Source of the DNA: Planctomycetaceae bacterium
Lineage (GTDB): Bacteria; Planctomycetota; Planctomycetia; Pirellulales; Pirellulaceae
Assembly (NCBI GenBank): GCA_003506095.1
Contig: DNWZ01000785.1
Span: forward strand, 1-12,564
Direction of reading: 5' to 3'
Length of the DNA stretch: 12,564 nt
The position numbers and the translations under genes are program-made. The notes beneath the pieces are model-generated. The model did no database searches, was not told the DNA's origin, and was given only the letters and a program-made list of their open reading frames with translations. Shown in pieces: positions 7,807 to 12,564 of this stretch. The number at the start of each line of letters is the position of its first letter. Position 1 is the first letter of the stretch.

Positions 7807-8904
7807 ATGTCGCAGATCACCGCCGCGCCCGCCATGCCCGCAGATCGCTCCGCTCGTTCGCGTTTTAATCAACCCACGAGGTACCCTCTGAAACTGCAAA
7901 TCATTCAAACGCTTGACCGCCAACAGATCGAACGACAATTCTATTCGCCTCAGTCGTACTCGCTTTTAAGCATTCGGCGTCCTGGCAGTCGGTTCGCCGG
8001 CGAACTGGTCACGGCCAATCGAGTGTCGCGTTGCGATTTGATGCTGCACGAGTGGGACGTCGACGCCCCGCCCTATCCTTTGCCACCTGTTGCTCTGTCC
8101 AGTCGCCAGGCGTTAAAAATCGCTGACTTTGTATCGCAGCAACGCCATCTTGCCAACCAATTGATTGTTCAGAGTGAGTTCAGCAGCAGTCAATTGTCAG
8201 CAATCGTTGAAACAATTGGTGATTGGACAGGAGTCTTTATCGATCGCCCTCGCGATTGGCCGCAGGTGCACAAACCGACTCGAACATTGTTGGAGATGGC
8301 GTTGGATAGCCTCGATTTTGCAGGTAGTGATCATGTCGGTTTCGCGGATCGCCAGAACAGCGAGCACAACGAGATCCTGCGACTTCTGGGGCTGATCGTT
8401 TCTCTTACCAATGTGAGCCTGATTGCCACAAACCGGACCAACCATTGCTTTACAGTAAGCCCTGAACGCGTCTGCAGCATTGATACTGCGTTGGGTGTGT
8501 CGCTCGATCCAGATTCATTCGTTTGCTGCCCTGTATACCCAAAAGACTCCCTCTTCGGATCCCAAGAAAACTTGCGAACTTTGCTTGTCGCGCATGAGCG
8601 TCGCGTTTGCGGACAAGGCGGATGCGATGTCTGTTTGGAATCGCTCCGGCGGCGGCCTTCGCCCGTCTGTTTGTCATTGATTCTCGATTCGTGTCATCTG
8701 CCGCCGACTCTTGTGAAGGTGCATCAGGCGGGAGCGACTTGGGCGATCATTACCAATCGGAAAATGATCAGAGCAATAATCCGACGCGCTGGCGAGGATT
8801 CGACGATCGAAGTCACATCACCTCGCGGCTGCGATGTTGTGCTTTTGACATTCGGCCCCAGCAAAGCGTGCGAAGCATTACGGGAGATCTACCGTTCGCT
8901 TTGA
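7807..8904 (+). CDS. Pseudophosphatase-like protein with Cys-rich C-terminal region
   Basis: A 365-residue protein, probably cytoplasmic (no signal peptide). Residues about 28-168 follow the layout of a bacterial dual-specificity/tyrosine phosphatase family: a beta strand, then LMLHEWDVDAPP (compare the usual L-x-FHDVD-x-P), helix ALSSRQALKIADFVSQQ, strand NQLIV, then the phosphatase loop position. In active relatives this loop reads HCEAGxSRS; here it is QSEFSSSQL (122-130), so the catalytic Cys is Ser123 and the Arg is Gln129. The following KPTRTLLEMAL matches the usual PNRxVYRTLLE tail. The remaining ~190 residues are unassigned and contain CC (240-241) and CGQGGCDVC (268-276), a possible metal site. 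ATG 7807 is preferred to TTG 7780; both lack a strong ribosome site. The fold is my recollection-based alignment; inactivity is inferred. Confidence 0.6.
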   Translation: MSQITAAPAMPADRSARSRFNQPTRYPLKLQIIQTLDRQQIERQFYSPQSYSLLSIRRPGSRFAGELVTANRVSRCDLMLHEWDVDAPPYPLPPVALSSRQALKIADFVSQQRHLANQLIVQSEFSSSQLSAIVETIGDWTGVFIDRPRDWPQVHKPTRTLLEMALDSLDFAGSDHVGFADRQNSEHNEILRLLGLIVSLTNVSLIATNRTNHCFTVSPERVCSIDTALGVSLDPDSFVCCPVYPKDSLFGSQENLRTLLVAHERRVCGQGGCDVCLESLRRRPSPVCLSLILDSCHLPPTLVKVHQAGATWAIITNRKMIRAIIRRAGEDSTIEVTSPRGCDVVLLTFGPSKACEALREIYRSL

Positions 8905-9028
8905 AATCCGAAACCGAACACGCGATCCGCAGAACTTGTCAAAAAAACTCCCAACACTCGCTCATAACGAACCTGGTCGCTATGTTTCGCATCCCTACTG
9001 GACGTCACTTTTCCTGCTTTTTGCTTTC

Positions 9029-9032
9029 GGAG
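9029..9032 (+). promoter_or_regulatory. Ribosome binding site deciding the lipoprotein start
   Basis: GGAG six bases before ATG 9039. The open frame extends far upstream into the preceding gene, but this site plus the lipoprotein signal directly after it fix the start here. Confidence 0.75.
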
Positions 9033-9038
9033 AACCGT

Positions 9039-9320
9039 ATGAAACCGAGCCTGCTTATTTGCTTAGCGTTGTTGTTTTTTGGTTTAATCGGCTGCGGCCC
9101 CGCGATCAACAAAAGCAATTACGAACGCATCGAATCGGACATGACGCTAAGCGAAGTCCAAGCGATCCTCGGCAAGGGGACGGAGCAAGGCAGCAGTGAT
9201 GCCAAATTCGGTGGGCTGTCGATGTCTGCCAAGATTATGGTCTGGCAGGCTGATAATCAGATCATCACGATTTCGTTCTTAAACGACAAGGTGAATGCAA
9301 AGGCTCAAGTTGGTCTCTAG
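9039..9320 (+). CDS. Small lipoprotein, DUF3862/BamE-like fold
   Basis: A 93-residue lipoprotein. MKPSLLICLALLFFGLIGC is a signal peptide with lipobox LIGC, Cys19 being the lipidated residue; the next residues are Gly-Pro, not Asp, which fits outer-membrane rather than inner-membrane retention by the E. coli rule. The mature part has YERIESDMTLSEVQAILGKG (the helix-turn GMTxxEVxxILG motif), a strand with IMVWQADNQIITISF and NDKVNAKAQVGL at the end, which match the DUF3862/SmpA-BamE/BLIP-like two-helix three-strand domain. Such domains usually bind other envelope proteins. It starts 134 bases after the pseudophosphatase-like gene on the same strand. The specific partner is unknown. Confidence 0.85.
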   Translation: MKPSLLICLALLFFGLIGCGPAINKSNYERIESDMTLSEVQAILGKGTEQGSSDAKFGGLSMSAKIMVWQADNQIITISFLNDKVNAKAQVGL

Positions 9321-9503
9321 CCAGACCTGCCGAAAGCGTCCAATGTTTTCCTTGCATTCAAAAGCTGCGAACCATTCATTTTCCTCAAGCCCATACGCTT
9401 TGCGTGCCGTCATTGTGCACGATCGCCAGACTGGTTGCCGTGTTAACTCGATTGCAGAGAATGGTTTTTCGATAGGCTGTAAAGCCACTGTTCACCTTTC
9501 AGC

Positions 9504-9507
9504 GGAG
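9504..9507 (+). promoter_or_regulatory. Ribosome binding site for GTG-started SGNH gene
   Basis: GGAG seven bases before the GTG at 9515; this decides the GTG start, since no in-frame ATG lies nearby and block I of the enzyme begins at residue 8. Confidence 0.7.
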
Positions 9508-9514
9508 ATGCGTA

Positions 9515-10147
9515 GTGTCCCATATTGTATTGCTCGGAGACTCGATCTTCGATAATGAGTCTTATGTGTCGAATGGTCATTCCGTAATCGAACATCTGAA
9601 TCAATTGCTGCCAAGCGATTGGCGTGCGACGCTGCTGGCCGTTGACGGAGCGATCTCCGACTCAGTGCTGCTGCAAACGGAGCGTTTGCCGAGTGATGCG
9701 ACACAACTTGTGCTCAGTGTTGGTGGCAACGACGCGTTACGCATCGCGTCGAGCCTGTTCGCCAGTCGTTCCGCAGATGTAAGGGAGGCTTTAGGCCTTC
9801 TGCGACAGGTCGTCGCCCGATTTTGTCATCAGTATTCCCAAGTGCTCGATCGACTCAGCGGCACCGGCCTGCCATTGACCGTCTGCACGATTTACGATTC
9901 AGTCCCGAATCTTGGTGAAGCCGAGTTGGCAGGTCTGGCTGTTTTCAACGACATCATCACCCGTGAGTGTTTCAAACGGCGAGCGAACCTGATCGACCTG
10001 CGTTTACTTTGCGACGCGCATGAGGATTACTCGGAAATCTCGCCGATCGAGCCATCGCATCAAGGCGGATTAAAGATTGCCAAAGCCATCGTTCGGCGTG
10101 TGGTGCGAGGCGACGCAGACTCTACCACAATGATCTGTCACGATTGA
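9515..10147 (+). CDS. SGNH/GDSL-family hydrolase
   Basis: A 210-residue serine esterase of the SGNH superfamily with no signal peptide, so likely cytoplasmic. Block I is GDSIFDN with nucleophile Ser10; block II Gly is in VDGAISDS (Gly45 area); block III is VGGNDAL with Gly71/Asn72 completing the oxyanion hole; block V is IEPSHQGGLKIA, with His182 as base and Glu179 at the position normally held by Asp in DxxH. Such enzymes hydrolyse acyl esters of lipids, sugars or peptidoglycan-type substrates; the precise one is not visible. GTG start with a good ribosome site. It lies 194 bases after the lipoprotein gene and is followed by a large hairpin element. Confidence 0.88.
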   Translation: MSHIVLLGDSIFDNESYVSNGHSVIEHLNQLLPSDWRATLLAVDGAISDSVLLQTERLPSDATQLVLSVGGNDALRIASSLFASRSADVREALGLLRQVVARFCHQYSQVLDRLSGTGLPLTVCTIYDSVPNLGEAELAGLAVFNDIITRECFKRRANLIDLRLLCDAHEDYSEISPIEPSHQGGLKIAKAIVRRVVRGDADSTTMICHD

Positions 10148-10154
10148 GAGCTTG

Positions 10155-10239
10155 TCCGAAAAGGGGGCAAACGCTTTGGAGGCGAGTCGATAGCATTGGT
10201 TTTTTGGCCTCGCCGGAGAGGGGCAGACCCCTTTTCGGA
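10155..10239. repeat. Large inverted repeat between SGNH and HAD genes
   Basis: TCCGAAAAGGGG (10155-10166) pairs perfectly over 12 bases with CCCCTTTTCGGA (10228-10239). An inner stem GGCGAG (10181-10186) / CTCGCC (10209-10214) and a small GGGG/CCCC hairpin (10220-10231) are nested. There is no T-run after the outer stem, so it is more like a palindromic mobile or intergenic element than a simple terminator. It could still stop or slow transcription from the SGNH gene 8 bases upstream. Confidence 0.75.
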
Positions 10240-10329
10240 TAGGTTCTGAATGCGAACGACCTACGATGACGGCAACGGTTTTGAATTCCTATGGCGATCC
10301 GTAAACACTCGAGTTGAAGGATGTTTTGC

Positions 10330-10692
10330 ATGGTACTTGGGCTCGACCTGGACGGCGTTATCACAGACGCACCACACTTTTTTTCGGCCTGGACGCATTC
10401 TTGGCCAGGGAAGGTGATTGTGATCACCTACCGTCGCGATCGTCAAAAAGCGATTGCGGATTTGGAAGAGCGGACCATTCGGTACGATGAAGTGGTGCTG
10501 GTCAATCGTTTTGAAGCAAAAGCGGAAGTCATTGCCGAATATGGTGTCACGATGTATGTCGATGATCAGCCAGAAATGCTGAAACACGTGCCGGCGGGCG
10601 TTCAAGTGATGCTGTTTCGTAACGAAGGCAATTACGACTTCGGTGATTGCCGCTGGATGTTCAGCGGTGAAACCGGCAAGCAGGTTTGTTGA
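10330..10692 (+). CDS. Small capless HAD-superfamily protein
   Basis: A 120-residue HAD-fold protein. Motif I is LDLDGVITD (Asp6 nucleophile, Asp8 general acid), motif II is IVITYR (Thr33), the motif III lysine is probably Lys64 in EAKAEVIAEYG, and motif IV is YVDDQPEM (Asp78/Asp79). All four catalytic blocks are therefore present, with only about 24 residues between I and II, so there is no C1 cap. The likely role is a phosphatase on a small or macromolecular phosphate ester; 5'-nucleotidase-like proteins of similar build are one possibility. ATG 10330 is chosen because AAGG (10317-10320) sits 9 bases ahead, while the in-frame ATG at 10321 directly abuts it. It follows the large hairpin and probably has its own promoter. 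Confidence 0.8.
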   Translation: MVLGLDLDGVITDAPHFFSAWTHSWPGKVIVITYRRDRQKAIADLEERTIRYDEVVLVNRFEAKAEVIAEYGVTMYVDDQPEMLKHVPAGVQVMLFRNEGNYDFGDCRWMFSGETGKQVC

Positions 10693-10780
10693 GCGTTAAC
10701 GACGTGTACGGCGCTGGGTGCGGATCGCGTGAGAAGGGCTTGACTCATTCGCTAGGTTGGTCATGAAGTCGCCTCGATTC

Positions 10781-10854
10781 CGTAGTGGGATTCGCCAGAA
10801 TTCCCTACGTATTAAATGGAGTTTTGGCGAATTCCACTACAGTAGATTAATTGC
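10781..10854. repeat. Dispersed palindromic repeat, copy 2 (complete hairpin)
   Basis: Left arm 10781-10807 and right arm 10815-10841 are inverted copies with 21 of 27 Watson-Crick matches around a 7-base loop; three of the six mismatches are G-T pairs, so as RNA 24 of 27 positions could pair. The right arm and tail (10815-10854) repeat 2906-2945 with 35/40 identity. The core is GTAGTGG-ATTCGCCA on the left and TGGCGAATTCCACTAC on the right. It lies in the non-coding gap between the HAD gene and the convergent pyrophosphohydrolase gene. It resembles a MITE- or REP-type element. Confidence 0.82.
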
Positions 10855-10868
10855 CGATCATTGGCCGC

Positions 10869-11324
10869 CTATTGTGTGGGTTGCCTTTTTTGGTGATTCA
10901 GAATCGTTTGAATGTTGGGCGACTGAAAGCCGCTTGCTTTGATTCCCTTACCTGTTTGCTCGTTTGCCGCAATTTTCGTCATATTGGAACGATGCACTTC
11001 GTCCAGCAACGCTTCGGCCGGCATTCCGGAAACGATCGCGTCACCGATCAGCAAGTACATTCGGTCTGCCCAAGCATCTGCAGCAGCAACCAAGTCGCTT
11101 TCGTTGTGAGCCTCGATCCATTCCGCCAATTCCTCGATAGCCATCAAGGCTCGCTTGGCAACTTCGGATAGGCTCTTGCTGCGACGAGACTCAATGATCT
11201 GACGCAGGTCTTGAGCCAGTTCGCGATCGGACTCCGCGTGGTGGTTCAGGAGCCGCGGTTCATCGGAGATCACTTCTTCGATTTTTCGATGAAATTCGCG
11301 AACGAGTTCAAGTTGACGTTTCAT
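10869..11324 (-). CDS. MazG/PRA-PH-like nucleotide pyrophosphohydrolase family protein
   Basis: A 151-residue all-alpha protein. It begins QLELVREFHRKIEEVISDEPRLL, then has EELAEWIEAHNESDLVAAADAWADRMYLLIGDAI and the closing DEVHRSNMTKI (108-118), the layout of phosphoribosyl-ATP pyrophosphohydrolase-like/MazG-fold proteins that hydrolyse (d)NTPs to monophosphates using Mg2+. ExxE is E65-L-A-E68. The second motif, normally ExxD, reads A80-A-A-D83, with Asp87 further along, so one metal-binding Glu appears lost. Its ATG overlaps the stop of the upstream frame as ATGA (11321-11324), with CGGAGAG (11331-11337) as ribosome site, indicating translational coupling. The last ~25 residues (FQSPNIQTILN) match the family's usual end. 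Confidence 0.8.
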   Translation of the reverse strand: MKRQLELVREFHRKIEEVISDEPRLLNHHAESDRELAQDLRQIIESRRSKSLSEVAKRALMAIEELAEWIEAHNESDLVAAADAWADRMYLLIGDAIVSGMPAEALLDEVHRSNMTKIAANEQTGKGIKASGFQSPNIQTILNHQKRQPTQ

Positions 11325-11616
11325 TCATCACTCTCCGCTGAGTAGAGCTGTCGCATATGGTCGGCGACCGTGCCGCCTTCGGGGTGCTCTCGCGAAGGAG
11401 CGGTAACGCATTTCAAAGCTGTCCAAGCAAGCTTACGCAGGTCATCGTCATCGTCGTTTTCTTGGATGTCTTGCAAACGAGAGCGATCGCTTCGCGCGTG
11501 TCGCAAACCGAGATCTCAGGCCAATCAAGCATGCGGTCCCAGCGATCGGAGCGCAAGTCACTAACCCCTCGCTCAATGCTTGCTGACATTAGAGGAGGTG
11601 CGGCGAGCATCCTCAT
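11321..11616 (-). pseudogene. Unrecognised gene apparently split by a frameshift
   Basis: Two overlapping reverse frames look like halves of one gene. The first starts at ATG 11616, overlapping the previous stop as ATGA (11613-11616), and reads MRMLAAPPLMSASIERGV... RWDRMLDWPEISV... EAIALVCK before turning into a poor Thr/Met tail. The second, ending at 11321, reads LQDIQENDDDDDLRKLAW... APSREHPEGGTVADHMRQL and overlaps the next gene's ATG as ATGA; alone it would need a TTG start with no clear ribosome site. Joining them near 11450-11490 takes a one-base loss (or -1 shift) and gives a protein of about 98 residues with ATGA junctions at both ends. The joint lies in a GACGAT-repeat/AAAA tract prone to slippage. 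No known family recognised. Confidence 0.5.
11331..11337 (-). promoter_or_regulatory. Ribosome binding site of pyrophosphohydrolase gene
   Basis: On the reverse strand CGGAGAG lies 6 bases before ATG 11324, inside the end of the upstream frame, consistent with coupled translation through the ATGA overlap. Confidence 0.65.
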
Positions 11617-11843
11617 GACTCGCGGAGGCCGCTTTGACGCTCGTCAAGGTTGATCCCTAATAGCACGCCACCGCCTGCGGCGACATCGACCTGGCCCCGA
11701 GCGACGATGAGGTCCTGCAAGCCCAACCAGCGGTCATTCCCTATTTTGTCGACGCAAGCGACCGGATCCGTATCCGGCCAGGTCGACTCGTCGAACATCA
11801 TTTCCAGATAGTTCAAAAATTCGGCTTGCAAGACTATCTCCAC
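11613..11843 (-). CDS. Hypothetical small protein, first gene of the ATGA-linked set
   Basis: A 76-residue frame with protein-like composition: VLQAEFLNYLEMMFDEST, then DPVACVDKIGNDRWLGLQDLIVARGQVDV, a Gly-rich AAGGGVLLGINL and a short tail. No membrane segment or signal peptide. The start is uncertain: GTG 11843 is the first usual start after the upstream stop, but it has no visible ribosome site; ATG 11801 (inside EMMFDE) is an alternative. The stop overlaps the next ATG as ATGA, the same junction used again further down, which argues for a real small operon ending in the pyrophosphohydrolase. I do not recognise a domain and propose no function. Confidence 0.4.
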   Translation of the reverse strand: MEIVLQAEFLNYLEMMFDESTWPDTDPVACVDKIGNDRWLGLQDLIVARGQVDVAAGGGVLLGINLDERQSGLRES

Positions 11844-12189
11844 TTTGAGGGCTCGTTTTAAAACGTATCTATCGTATCGGCTCTAGCAACAAACCATCGC
11901 TTTGACAAAATCTTTGACAAGTTTCGCTGCCGGCAAATTCAACCAGCCAGTTTGCCGGTCTGTTGGCTGAGCATTTACCGCTGATCGACGAAGATGAAAT
12001 TGTTAACGCCGCGATATAACGTCACTCCCAATCCTGAGCAGGTCGGCACGAAAACTTTGGCAAAACAAAAGTAGCCGCATCGCGTTAGCGATGGTTGGTA
12101 GGAACCGGGGTTAACGACGAGTGGACACTTGATATCGCATTCTAGGTTACTAATGGCACCTGATGTTTTGTTTCAAAATCGTTCGCTGA
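11844..12189. other. Intergenic stretch, possible promoter region
   Basis: 346 bases without a convincing gene. Two close TTTGACAA copies occur near 11901-11920; each could serve as a -35-like element on the forward strand, but no matching -10 box and gene follow. The reverse-strand promoter for the cluster ending at 10869 should lie here. I see no RNA gene. Confidence 0.35.
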
Positions 12190-12432
12190 CTGGTAATCGC
12201 AGACGCTTACCAAACCAAAAATCTTTCCTATTTCACGCATACCGACGACAAGCAAACACAAACGGTGAACGAAGAACTCGGGCCGCTCATGCTGGATCGA
12301 CTCGACCAGCAAGTCCCCGCGATCGAACCGTTGATTCCGAAAGATTCAGAACAAGGTTTTGCTTATGCTAAAGGTATTGGCAAGCGTTTTTGGGATGGTG
12401 AGGTAGCGATTAAAACGGACGCCGCTTTATGA
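12190..12432 (+). pseudogene. Start-less open frame, probable gene fragment
   Basis: An 80-codon frame right after a TGA (12187-12189), with no ATG near its beginning. It reads LVIADAYQTKNLSYFTHTDD, then VNEELGPLMLDRLDQQVPAIEPLIP, and GFAYAKGIGKRFWDGEVAIK before the stop. The smooth mix of acidic, hydrophobic and aromatic residues is protein-like, while the overlapping ATG-started frame at 12129-12371 is Arg-rich and looks like a shadow. It could be the C-terminal remnant of a truncated gene or a frameshifted gene continuing upstream. An internal GTG (Val in TVNEEL) would allow a ~53-residue product. Family not recognised. Confidence 0.4.
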
Positions 12433-12540
12433 TGTGAGTATAAAAGACGGTTCTTGCACTTAAAGACACCTCGTCGACGACAAGGCACAGTTACCTCATC
12501 AAGGAATCTGCCGCCGCAAATTTATAGTTTTGATTGCCGA

Positions 12541-12564
12541 TCATTCATCATTCATCATTCATCA
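12541..12564. repeat. 7-base tandem repeat running off the window edge
   Basis: TCATTCA is repeated three times plus TCA (12541-12564), all perfect, continuing to the last base of the window, so the full array length is unknown. Confidence 0.85.

Noticed and set aside
8607..9038. Long in-frame N-terminal extension of the lipoprotein
   Set aside because: It overlaps the preceding gene in another frame; the ribosome site and lipobox place the real start at 9039.
11901..11920. Two TTTGACAA copies as a promoter or origin motif
   Set aside because: Only two short copies, no paired -10 box and no DnaA-box pattern; too weak to call.

Overview
The window looks like chromosomal DNA of a planctomycete, probably a Pirellulaceae/Rhodopirellula-like bacterium. 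The clearest marker is a BBP7-family outer-membrane beta-barrel protein (1104-2486), a family known almost only from planctomycetes. Supporting signs are several secreted hydrolases, a twin-arginine-exported gamma-glutamyltransferase, a mix of ATG/GTG starts with GGAG-type ribosome sites, and dispersed palindromic intergenic repeats. No rRNA, tRNA, CRISPR array or complete insertion sequence was seen.

Layout. 1-272 is the C-terminal end of a short-chain dehydrogenase/reductase whose start lies outside the window. After an 831-base AT-rich gap comes the BBP7 porin-like gene, closed by a strong intrinsic terminator (2517-2552). A non-coding stretch with a 14-base tandem duplication and one arm of a dispersed repeat follows. 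The gamma-glutamyltransferase gene (3114-4841) then converges on two reverse-strand secreted alpha/beta-hydrolases (4912-6213 and 6351-7238). A 568-base divergent intergenic region, which may hold a gene remnant, separates these from a forward run. That run holds a protein that appears to be a catalytically dead tyrosine/dual-specificity phosphatase (7807-8904), a small DUF3862-like lipoprotein (9039-9320), an SGNH hydrolase (9515-10147), a large hairpin element, and a 120-residue capless HAD protein (10330-10692). A near-perfect palindromic repeat follows, partly matching the copy at 2906. The last region carries a reverse-strand set linked by ATGA overlaps: an unknown gene, an apparently frameshifted gene, and a MazG/PRA-PH-like nucleotide pyrophosphohydrolase. 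The final 700 bases hold a start-less ORF fragment and a 7-base tandem repeat running off the edge.

How the genes work together. The two hydrolases share strand and type and may act together on esterified polysaccharide or carbohydrate substrates outside the cytoplasm. The GGT would act on gamma-glutamyl compounds in the same compartment. The forward run from 7807 is loosely spaced and may not be one operon. The most unusual items are the pseudophosphatase-like protein, the reverse-strand ATGA-linked cluster with a frameshift and an altered metal motif, and the palindromic repeats. None amounts to a demonstrated new system.
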